A stretch of DNA of 14,329 nt from Rubrivivax sp. GTDB lineage: Bacteria; Pseudomonadota; Gammaproteobacteria; Burkholderiales; Burkholderiaceae_C. A program made the position numbers and the translations under genes. Below the pieces are notes generated by a model, which saw only the letters and a program-made list of their open reading frames with translations, had not been told where the DNA came from and ran no database searches. Numbering within the stretch: position 1 is the first letter of the stretch; every line of letters starts with the position of its first letter. Positions 1-5,105 of the stretch are shown here, piece by piece. The stretch lies in the NCBI GenBank assembly GCA_030693565.1, contig JAUYAJ010000409.1, positions 1 to 14,329 on the forward strand, in the 5' to 3' direction.

Positions 1-260
1 TGCTGTCGGGTGGCGCCGACCCGGCGACGCCGGCGCGCCACGGTGAACGCGCCGCGGCGGCGCTGGGTGCGCTGGCCCGCCACGAGGTGATTGCGCAAGC
101 CGGCCATGGCGTGACCGGGCTGGCCTGCCTGGGCGACGTGCTGTACCGCTTCATCGATGCCGCCACCGACGCCGCCGCGCTTCAGGTCGACAGCAGTTGC
201 GCGGCGGCGCTGCCGCGGCCGCGGCCTTATCTGGCGCCGCGCGCGGAGGGCGGGCGATGA
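1..260 (+). CDS. Alpha/beta hydrolase, TAP-like C-terminal part (5' truncated by window)
   Basis: The reading frame starting at base 3 is open to a TGA at 258-260 and gives the last 85 residues of a protein cut by the window edge. It begins LSGGADPATPARHGER and continues to AGHGVTGLACLGDVLYRF. This matches the C-terminal module of alpha/beta hydrolases related to tripeptidyl aminopeptidases (TAP-like). In that family the Asp of the GGADP turn and the His of AGHG are the acid and base of the Ser-Asp-His triad; the nucleophile Ser would lie upstream, outside the window. The family hydrolyses peptide, ester or amide bonds and many members are exported, but substrate and location cannot be told from this fragment. 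Its stop overlaps the start of the ABC ATPase (ATGA), so the two are probably co-transcribed and translationally coupled. Recognition is from remembered family patterns. Confidence 0.8.
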   Translation, partial: LSGGADPATPARHGERAAAALGALARHEVIAQAGHGVTGLACLGDVLYRFIDAATDAAALQVDSSCAAALPRPRPYLAPRAEGGR

Positions 261-1027
261 TCGAAGTCACCGACCTGGCCAAGCGTTTCAGCCAGGGCCG
301 CGGCGCCAAGGCGCGTGTTGTCCAGGCCGTGGACGGCGTCAGCTGGGTTGCTGCCGACGGTTGCATCACCGGCTTGCTCGGCCCCAACGGCGCCGGCAAG
401 ACGACCACGCTGCGCCTGGTGGCGGCGCTGATCGCCCCCGACGCCGGCAGCGTGCGCGTCGACGGCATCGACGTCGCTGCCCAGCCGGCCGCGGCGCTGG
501 CGCGCATGGGCGTGCTCAGTGACGCCCGCGGCCTGTATCCGCGGCTGACGGCGCGCGAGAACATCGTCTACTACGGCCGCCTGCACGGCATGACCGCCGC
601 CGCCGCCAACGCGCGCGCCGATCAGCTGGCCGCGGTGCTCGACATGCAGCCCTTGCTCGACCGCCGCACCGACGGCTTCAGCCAGGGCGAGCGCATGAAG
701 ACAGCGCTGGCACGTGCGCTGGTGCACGACCCGCCGAACATCGTGCTCGACGAGCCGACCAACGGGCTGGACGTGCTCGCCACGCGCGCGCTGCGCGAGG
801 CCTTGCGCCGGCTGCGCGACGACGAAGGCAAGTGCATCGTCTTTTCGACCCACATCATGCAGGAGGTGGAGCGCCTGTGTGACCAGGTGGTCGTGGTGGC
901 CCATGGGCGCACGGTGGCCAGCGGCACGGTGGCCGAGTTGTCGGCCGCCAGCGGCCACAGCGACTTCGAGGAAACCTTTGTCGCGCTGGCCTTCAGCGCC
1001 AGCGAACGGCACCAGGCGGGGCCATGA
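257..1027 (+). CDS. NatA-like ABC transporter ATP-binding protein
   Basis: A 256-residue cytoplasmic ATPase of an ABC-2 type exporter, closest in pattern to NatA (sodium efflux). Visible motifs are Walker A GPNGAGKTT (residues 42-50), the signature FSQGERMK (141-148), Walker B IVLDEP (162-167) with catalytic Glu166, and an H-loop in STHIMQEVERL. The signature is SQGER rather than LSGGQ, a common form in this family. The usual Q-loop glutamine is not evident; the segment reads GVLSDARGLYPRLTARENI. The ATG at 257 was chosen over an in-frame ATG at 197 because MIEVTDLAKRF is the normal family N-terminus and the ATG sits in an ATGA overlap with the hydrolase stop. The stop overlaps the permease start in the same way, so the two subunits are coupled. 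The transported substrate (Na+ or an organic molecule) is not established. Confidence 0.9.
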   Translation: MIEVTDLAKRFSQGRGAKARVVQAVDGVSWVAADGCITGLLGPNGAGKTTTLRLVAALIAPDAGSVRVDGIDVAAQPAAALARMGVLSDARGLYPRLTARENIVYYGRLHGMTAAAANARADQLAAVLDMQPLLDRRTDGFSQGERMKTALARALVHDPPNIVLDEPTNGLDVLATRALREALRRLRDDEGKCIVFSTHIMQEVERLCDQVVVVAHGRTVASGTVAELSAASGHSDFEETFVALAFSASERHQAGP

Positions 1028-2190
1028 TCAAGTCGGCCTGGATCGTCTTTCGCAAAGAGCTGCTCGACGCCTTGCGCGACCGCCGCACGCTGTTCATGGT
1101 GTTGCTCAGCTCGGTGGCCATCGGGCCGCTGGTGCTGGTGCTGATCTCGACCCTGGTGGCCGGCATCGAGGCCCGCGCCGAAGCGCGCGTGGTGGTGGTG
1201 CACGGCATCGAGCACGCGCCGACGCTGCGCAACTACCTCGAGCGCCAGACCTACACGCTGCGCGCGGCGCCGCCCGACTACGAACAGCAGCTCAAGGACA
1301 GCAAGCTGGCCGACCCGGTGCTGGTGATCGCGCCCGACTTCGAGGCCGTGCTGGCGCGCGGCGAGGCACCCGTCGTCGAACTGGTGTCGAGCGCTTCGAA
1401 CCAGCGTGCCGATCGCGGTGCCGGCGCGCTGCGGCGCTTGCTGCAAGGCTTCAACCAGGAACAGGCGACGCTGCGACTGGCGCTGCGCGGGGTGGCGCCT
1501 GCGGTTCTGGAGGCGTTGCAGGTCGAGCGCCGTGACCTGGCCGACCCGGCGATGCGGGCGGCGCAGATGGCCACCTTCGTGCCTTTTTTCGTGCTGATGG
1601 CGGTGCTGTACGGCGCCCTCAACGCCGCGCTGGACACGACGGCCGGCGAGCGCGAACGCGGCTCGCTGGAGCCGCTGCTGATGACGCCGGCGCCGCGCGC
1701 GGCGCTGGTGCTGGGCAAGTGGGGCGCGGTGGCCAGCGTGGGCATGTTGATCGCCGTGCTCAGCTGCCTGAGTTTTCTGCCCGGGCAGTGGTTGCTGCAA
1801 AGCGAAACGCTGCAGGCGATGTTCCGCTTCGGCCCGCGCGAGGCCGTGCTCTTCGTGCTGCTGCTGCTGCCGCTGGCAGGGGCCTTGTCGGCCGTGCTGA
1901 TGGCCATTGCGATCCGCTGCCGCAGCTTCAAGGAAGCGCAGGCCAACGCCACCGTGGTCGTGCTTGGGGTCTCGCTGCTGCCGCTGGTGGCGCTGCTCAA
2001 CCAGGAGGGCAGCGCGCCCTGGCACCTGTGGGTGCCGGCGCTGGCGCAGGTGACGCTGATGGACCGCGTGCTCAAGGGCCAGGCGCTGGCGGCGACCGAC
2101 GTGGCGCTGTCGGTGGCGGTATGCGCGCTGGTGGCGGCGCTGGCGATCGGGCTGGTGGCGCGCACGCTGCGCAGTGCGGCGCTGAAGTGA
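1024..2190 (+). CDS. NatB-like ABC-2 type transporter permease
   Basis: A 388-residue integral inner-membrane protein, the membrane partner of the ATPase whose stop codon it overlaps (ATGA at 1024-1027). The N-terminus MIKSAWIVFRKELLDALRDR is typical of ABC-2 permeases. One membrane helix follows (about 24-47), then a large extracytoplasmic domain (about 50-180), then about five helices from residue 185 to 380. The motif ERERGSLEPLL (209-219), just after the second helix, is the conserved ABC-2 coupling segment (E-x-x-RG-S/T-LE). The architecture matches NatB of the NatAB sodium exporter and related drug exporters. The hydrolase upstream may act on a related substrate, but that is inference. 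The gene ends 3 bp from the stop of the convergent minus-strand gene, with no hairpin plus T-tract between them. Confidence 0.88.
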   Translation: MIKSAWIVFRKELLDALRDRRTLFMVLLSSVAIGPLVLVLISTLVAGIEARAEARVVVVHGIEHAPTLRNYLERQTYTLRAAPPDYEQQLKDSKLADPVLVIAPDFEAVLARGEAPVVELVSSASNQRADRGAGALRRLLQGFNQEQATLRLALRGVAPAVLEALQVERRDLADPAMRAAQMATFVPFFVLMAVLYGALNAALDTTAGERERGSLEPLLMTPAPRAALVLGKWGAVASVGMLIAVLSCLSFLPGQWLLQSETLQAMFRFGPREAVLFVLLLLPLAGALSAVLMAIAIRCRSFKEAQANATVVVLGVSLLPLVALLNQEGSAPWHLWVPALAQVTLMDRVLKGQALAATDVALSVAVCALVAALAIGLVARTLRSAALK

Positions 2191-2193
2191 GGC

Positions 2194-2604
2194 TCAGGGC
2201 GGGCGCCGGATCGCCTGCACCACCGCGTCTTGCCAGGGCAGCGTGTGCACGATCTGGTTGAGCCAGCGCGCCGCCGGCATCGGTGCCAGCGGTTCGCCGC
2301 CGTCGTCCAGCAAGCGCAGGTTGGTGACGATGCACAAGGGGTCGGCCAGCGCCAGCACGCCTTGCGACAGCTGCACCCAGTCCCAGGCCAGGCCGGCGTC
2401 GCCGTCACCGGCGCGGCCGCCCCAGAGCGTTTGCCCGCTCAGCGGATGCGCGCGCGGCTTGTCGAACATCACATGGGTGCCCAGATGGCGCAAGGTCAAG
2501 CACACAGGCGGGCCGGCTTGCCACAATAATGGGCGCCAGGCCTGCAGCGACCAGGGCGCGACGAAGGTCGCAGTGGTTTGCGGCGGGCGGCTGGCGGTGT
2601 GCAT
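2194..2604 (-). CDS. Conserved hypothetical protein, 136 aa
   Basis: A 136-residue protein of unknown function, MHTASRPP to VQAIRRPP. It looks like a genuine soluble protein rather than a shadow frame. It is rich in Trp (APWSLQAWRPLLW, AWDWVQLSQG, TLPWQDAV), has no runs of Arg or Ala, no signal peptide and no membrane helix. It fills a stretch where no other convincing gene exists. The pattern SLQAWRP..LTLRHLGTHVMFDKPR resembles an uncharacterised Burkholderiales family I recall, but I cannot name a domain. The ATG at 2604 was chosen because upstream sequence in the same frame is antisense to luxR; no clear Shine-Dalgarno sequence precedes it. It is convergent with natB (3 bp between stops) and divergent from the LuxR gene, sharing a 105 bp upstream region that contains a lux-box-like element. 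Confidence 0.7.
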   Translation of the reverse strand: MHTASRPPQTTATFVAPWSLQAWRPLLWQAGPPVCLTLRHLGTHVMFDKPRAHPLSGQTLWGGRAGDGDAGLAWDWVQLSQGVLALADPLCIVTNLRLLDDGGEPLAPMPAARWLNQIVHTLPWQDAVVQAIRRPP

Positions 2605-2637
2605 GAACGAAGTGTCGGCATGCGCAGCCACTTTGAA

Positions 2638-2657
2638 AGCTGTAAACCCTGTCAGGG
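2638..2657 (+). promoter_or_regulatory. Lux-box-like element upstream of the LuxR gene
   Basis: The 20 bp AGCTGTAAACCCTGTCAGGG contains CTG-N10-CAG (2640-2655), the core of LuxR-family binding sites. Its right part is also a perfect dyad, ACCCTG-T-CAGGGT, at 2646-2658. It shares the pattern CTGTAA-N3-CTG-N-CAG with the box upstream of the peptide gene (12 of 16 bases identical from CTG to CAG). It lies 52 bp before the LuxR start and about 33 bp before the divergent minus-strand gene, so it could serve autoregulation or act on both genes. The assignment is pattern-based; no binding data are available. Confidence 0.5.
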
Positions 2658-2665
2658 TGGCCCAG

Positions 2666-2676
2666 GTCTGACAGAC
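2666..2676. promoter_or_regulatory. Short dyad GTCTG-A-CAGAC in the LuxR gene promoter region
   Basis: A perfect 11 bp palindrome centred at 2671, 19 bp (about two helical turns) from the centre of the ACCCTG-T-CAGGGT dyad at 2652. Both share the core CTG-N-CAG on the same DNA face. It could be a second operator half or chance; it does not have the full CTG-N10-CAG spacing. Confidence 0.25.
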
Positions 2677-2700
2677 ACGATCAGATTCGACGGACGGCAA

Positions 2701-2704
2701 AGGA
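2701..2704 (+). promoter_or_regulatory. Ribosome binding site fixing the LuxR start
   Basis: AGGA, within the purine run AAAGGAAG at 2699-2706, sits 5 bp before the ATG at 2710. It decides this start over an in-frame ATG at 2578, which has no such site and would add 44 residues unlike the family and overlap the lux box. Confidence 0.75.
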
Positions 2705-2709
2705 AGTCG

Positions 2710-3423
2710 ATGTTTCCTGGTGGCTATTCCGAGGTGCTGCAGTCCCGCGACCGCGACGAGTTCCGCGGCGAACTGGTGCGCTTTGCGCGCCAGCTGGGCT
2801 TCGAGACCGTGGCCGCGGTGACGGTGATCGACCATGCGCTGGGGCAGAGCGAATTCCTGGTCGTTGACAACACGCCTGACGACTATGTCGAGCCTTTTGC
2901 CGACCCCAGCTTCTTCCGCCGCGACCCGGTGACCCAGCATTGCAAGCGCCAGAGCGTGCCCATCGTCTGGGACCAGGCCACCTATGTCGCCAGCGGCACC
3001 GGCGAGCTCTGGGAGCAGCAGGCGCAGTTCGGCTATCACGCCGGCATCGCGATGGCGCTGCACCTGCCCGAAGGGCGGCACTTCATGTTCGGTGTCGACC
3101 GCGATCGCGCACTGCCGGACGACCGGGTCGAACTGCAGCGGCTGGTGGCTGACCTGCAGCTGTTCGCCGTCCATGCCCACGAGGCGGCGCTGCGGCTGCT
3201 GCTGCCGCAAGCCCAGCTGCAGGAACTGCCGGCGCTGACGCCGCGCGAGCTCGAAGCGCTGCGCTGGACGATGGACGGCAAGACCGCGTGGGAGCTCGGT
3301 GCCATCCTGGGCATCAGCGAGCGCACCGCGGTGCTGCATGTCAACAACGCCATGCACAAGCTGGGCAGCATCAACAAGCACCAGGCGGTGTTGAAGGCGC
3401 TGCGGCTGGGCTTGATCAACTGA
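2710..3423 (+). CDS. LuxR-family regulator with autoinducer-binding domain (LuxR solo)
   Basis: A 237-residue cytoplasmic transcription factor. Residues about 15-165 form the autoinducer-binding domain and about 172-235 the GerE/LuxR helix-turn-helix, with LTPRELEALRW (176-186) and a recognition region around GISERTAVLHVNNAMHKLG (201-219). Length is usual for LuxR/TraR proteins. Aligned by spacing to the six conserved pocket residues of TraR (W57, Y61, D70, P71, W85, G113), it has Tyr59, Phe63, Asp72, Pro73, Trp87 and Gly112. Four are kept, while the two aromatics nearest the lactone and acyl chain are changed. No luxI synthase is present in the window, so it is a candidate LuxR solo that may sense an exogenous or different ligand. 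It lies directly upstream of a secreted-peptide cassette, and lux-box-like elements precede both genes, so self-activation and peptide activation are the likely roles (inference). The start is set by AGGA 5 bp before the ATG. Confidence 0.88.
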   Translation: MFPGGYSEVLQSRDRDEFRGELVRFARQLGFETVAAVTVIDHALGQSEFLVVDNTPDDYVEPFADPSFFRRDPVTQHCKRQSVPIVWDQATYVASGTGELWEQQAQFGYHAGIAMALHLPEGRHFMFGVDRDRALPDDRVELQRLVADLQLFAVHAHEAALRLLLPQAQLQELPALTPRELEALRWTMDGKTAWELGAILGISERTAVLHVNNAMHKLGSINKHQAVLKALRLGLIN

Positions 3424-3424
3424 C

Positions 3425-3449
3425 GGCGCGGCGCCTGCCGGGCCGCGCC
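3425..3449 (+). repeat. GC-rich hairpin just after the LuxR stop
   Basis: An 8 bp perfect stem, GGCGCGGC (3425-3432) with GCCGCGCC (3442-3449), and a 9 nt loop, starting one base after the TGA. No T-tract follows, so it is not a canonical intrinsic terminator. It may protect the luxR mRNA 3' end or weakly attenuate read-through into the peptide gene, which has its own candidate promoter 11 bp further on. Confidence 0.45.
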
Positions 3450-3459
3450 AGCGGCCACA

Positions 3460-3479
3460 ACCTGTAAGAGCTGACAGTG
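3460..3479 (+). promoter_or_regulatory. Lux-box-like element and candidate promoter of the peptide gene
   Basis: The 20 bp ACCTGTAAGAGCTGACAGTG matches the classic Vibrio fischeri lux box at 14 of 20 positions. It contains CTG-N10-CAG (3462-3477) and CTGT-N8-ACAG. LuxR activators usually bind centred near -42. From this centre (3469.5) that predicts a start near 3512, and a -10-like TTCAAT lies at 3501-3506, with no good -35. This is the layout of a class II activator-dependent promoter. It lies 76 bp before the peptide ATG, between luxR and the peptide. The match is by eye. Confidence 0.6.
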
Positions 3480-3543
3480 TCGGCCTTGGAGGCGGACTGC
3501 TTCAATCGCTGCCAGCGTGCAAGCCCGCACGCAGGTTCAGCCA

Positions 3544-3549
3544 AGGGAG
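3544..3549 (+). promoter_or_regulatory. Strong ribosome binding site of the peptide gene
   Basis: AGGGAG, 6 bp before the ATG at 3556. It is among the best Shine-Dalgarno sequences in the window and fixes the start of the 66-codon gene, supporting it as real rather than an overlapping frame. Confidence 0.75.
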
Positions 3550-3555
3550 CCGCCG

Positions 3556-3756
3556 ATGAACAAGCACGCCCTGTCCCCCAGTGACGACGCGCCCCGCGAC
3601 GACGCGGCGCCGGCGGCCCGTGGGCCCCAGGCATTGGACCCGGCGCTGTTCCAACATGTCGGTGGCGGCCTGCCTCGTGGTGGCTGGTCGGCCGATCAGG
3701 TCGACGCGGCCGAGCTCAATGACATCGAAACTGATTTGCCCAGAGGCGGCTGGTGA
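3556..3756 (+). CDS. Double-glycine leader peptide with twin LPRGGW motifs (secreted peptide precursor)
   Basis: A 66-residue precursor, not in any named family I can recall. Residues 1-38 are a hydrophilic, Asp/Ala/Pro-rich leader ending LDPALFQHVGGG (27-38). This fits the double-glycine leader rule with Leu at -12, Phe at -7, Val at -4 and Gly at -2 and -1, the signal read by C39 peptidase exporters. Cleavage after Gly38 would release a 28-residue peptide that starts with LPRGGW (39-44) and ends with LPRGGW (61-66). The 16 residues between are acidic (SADQVDAAELNDIETD). No cysteine is present, so disulfide or lanthionine rings are excluded. No modification enzyme is encoded next to it. Downstream come a terminator, an HlyD-type fusion protein and a C39 exporter. 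Upstream are a lux-box-like element and a LuxR gene. It may be a signal, a bacteriocin-like toxin or another secreted peptide; function is unknown. A neighbouring immunity gene was not seen. Confidence 0.85.
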   Translation: MNKHALSPSDDAPRDDAAPAARGPQALDPALFQHVGGGLPRGGWSADQVDAAELNDIETDLPRGGW

Positions 3757-3780
3757 TCCGCTCCTAGGCTCTTTGGCGTT

Positions 3781-3805
3781 CCGGGGCAGGATTTCCTTGC
3801 CTCGG
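3781..3805 (+). repeat. Imperfect hairpin before the terminator
   Basis: CCGGGGCAGG and CCTTGCCTCGG can pair with one mismatch and one bulge around the ATTT loop. It immediately precedes the strong terminator and may help fold or stabilise the 3' end of the peptide mRNA. Low confidence as a functional unit. Confidence 0.35.
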
Positions 3806-3812
3806 GACGCTT

Positions 3813-3843
3813 GCGGGCCGGCCTGGCCGGCCCGCGTTTTTTT
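3813..3843 (+). terminator. Strong intrinsic terminator between peptide and exporter genes
   Basis: A perfect 9 bp GC stem, GCGGGCCGG (3813-3821) with CCGGCCCGC (3827-3835), around a CCTGG loop, followed by seven T (3837-3843). It lies 56 bp after the peptide stop and only 14 bp before the GTG start of the membrane fusion gene. It should end most peptide transcripts and leave the exporter genes to read-through or a separate weak promoter. This is the clearest rho-independent terminator in the window. Confidence 0.9.
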
Positions 3844-3857
3844 CTTCAAAGAGCGCC

Positions 3858-5105
3858 GTGCGCCTGCTGTTCCGGCCTGAAGTGGCGCAGGCCCGAGGCC
3901 AGCAATGGCTCGGCCGTGTCCAGCTCGTGCGGCCGCTGGCGCTGCATTGGCTGACGGCCGGCGTGATCACCCTCGTCGTCATCGTTGGCGCCTTCCTGAC
4001 GCTGGCGCAAAGCACGCGCAAAGCCCAGGTCGCCGGCGTGCTGATGCCCGACCGCGGGCTGATCCGCCTCGTGCCGGCCATCAACGCGACGGTGCTCGAG
4101 CGCCATGTCAGCGAAGGCCAGGCCGTGCAAGCCGGCGCATTGCTGTTCGTGCTCGGTGTTGAACGTTCGACGCTCGACGCCGGCGTCCAGGCCCGCGTGC
4201 AGCGCAGCCTGGACGAGCGTCAGCGCAGCCTGCGCGACGCCGCACTGCGTCAGCAGCAGTTGGCAAGCACCCAGGCGGCCACGCTGGATCGGCGGCTGCA
4301 GGCGCTGGCGCTCGAACAGGCGCAGATCGACACCGAAGCGGCGCTGCAAGGCCAGCGCATCGGGCTCGCCCAGCAGGCGCTGGCGCGTCTGGAGGCCTTG
4401 CGCGCCGACCAGTTCATCGCGTCAGCCCAGGTGCAGGCCAAGTCCGAGGAAGTGCTGGGCCTGCAGGCCCAGGGCCAGGCGCTGGTGCGCCAGCGCGCGG
4501 CCTTGGCGCGCCAGCGCGCCGAGCTCGACGGTGAACTGCGCGCGCTGCCGATGCTGACGCAAGGCGTCGAAGGCGGCATCACGCGCGACCTGGCCGCGCT
4601 GTCGCGCGAGGCCGCCGAGCAAGACGCGCCGCGCCAGGTGGTCATTCGGGCGCCGCAGGCCGGCACCATCAGCGCGCTGCTCGCCGAGCCCGGCCAGAGC
4701 GTGTCGGCGCAGTCGGCACTGGCCAGCCTGGTGCCGGCGGGCGCGACCTTGCAAGCGCATTTGTACGCGCCGTCCAGCGCCGTCGGCTTTGTGCGCCCCG
4801 GGCAGGCCGTGCGCTTGCGCTATGAGGCCTATCCGCATCAGAAATACGGTCACCAGGCGGGCGTGGTCGTGCAGGTTTCGCGCACACCGCTGGCGGCTGC
4901 CGAACTGGCGGCGCTGGCCTTGCCGGCGGTTGCGGCCGCCGGCGAGCCCTTGTTCCGCATCACCGTGGCGCTGGACGCGCAATTGCCCAGCCTGCCGCAG
5001 GCGCCGGTGGCCGGCATGCGGCTGCAGGCCGACGTCTTGCTGGAGCGGCGGCGCCTGATCGAATGGTTGTTCGAGCCCTTGTTCGGCTTGGCAGGGCGGC
5101 TGTAG
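3858..5105 (+). CDS. HlyD-family membrane fusion (periplasmic adaptor) protein of a peptide exporter
   Basis: A 415-residue adaptor that would bridge the C39 ABC exporter in the inner membrane to a TolC-type outer-membrane channel (not encoded here). The cytoplasmic N-terminus RLLFRPEVAQARGQQWLG is characteristic of adaptors paired with peptide exporters (CvaA/RaxA type). One membrane helix covers about 30-50. A Gln/Ala/Arg-rich alpha-helical hairpin runs from about 95 to 260, flanked by the two lipoyl-like halves (for example VVIRAPQAGTISALLAEPG). A beta-barrel follows (YAPSSAVGFVRPGQAVRLRYEAYP), and the C-terminus RRLIEWLFEPLFGLAGRL is the usual ending of this subfamily. The start is GTG, with AAAGAG 4 bp upstream. 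Its TAG stop directly abuts the exporter ATG (0 bp gap), so the two are an operon. A strong terminator just upstream limits its transcription relative to the peptide. Confidence 0.9.
   Translation: MRLLFRPEVAQARGQQWLGRVQLVRPLALHWLTAGVITLVVIVGAFLTLAQSTRKAQVAGVLMPDRGLIRLVPAINATVLERHVSEGQAVQAGALLFVLGVERSTLDAGVQARVQRSLDERQRSLRDAALRQQQLASTQAATLDRRLQALALEQAQIDTEAALQGQRIGLAQQALARLEALRADQFIASAQVQAKSEEVLGLQAQGQALVRQRAALARQRAELDGELRALPMLTQGVEGGITRDLAALSREAAEQDAPRQVVIRAPQAGTISALLAEPGQSVSAQSALASLVPAGATLQAHLYAPSSAVGFVRPGQAVRLRYEAYPHQKYGHQAGVVVQVSRTPLAAAELAALALPAVAAAGEPLFRITVALDAQLPSLPQAPVAGMRLQADVLLERRRLIEWLFEPLFGLAGRL

Noticed and set aside
2578..2709. Upstream in-frame extension of the LuxR gene from an ATG at 2578
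   Set aside because: The extra 44 residues do not fit the family, would overlap the divergent gene start and the lux-box-like element, and a good Shine-Dalgarno sequence exists only before 2710.
3670..3753. Sortase or ubiquitin-like reading of LPRGGW (LPxTG or LRGG resemblance)
   Set aside because: No Thr at the sortase position, no membrane anchor, Gram-negative context, and no E1-like or protease partner nearby; the likeness is superficial.
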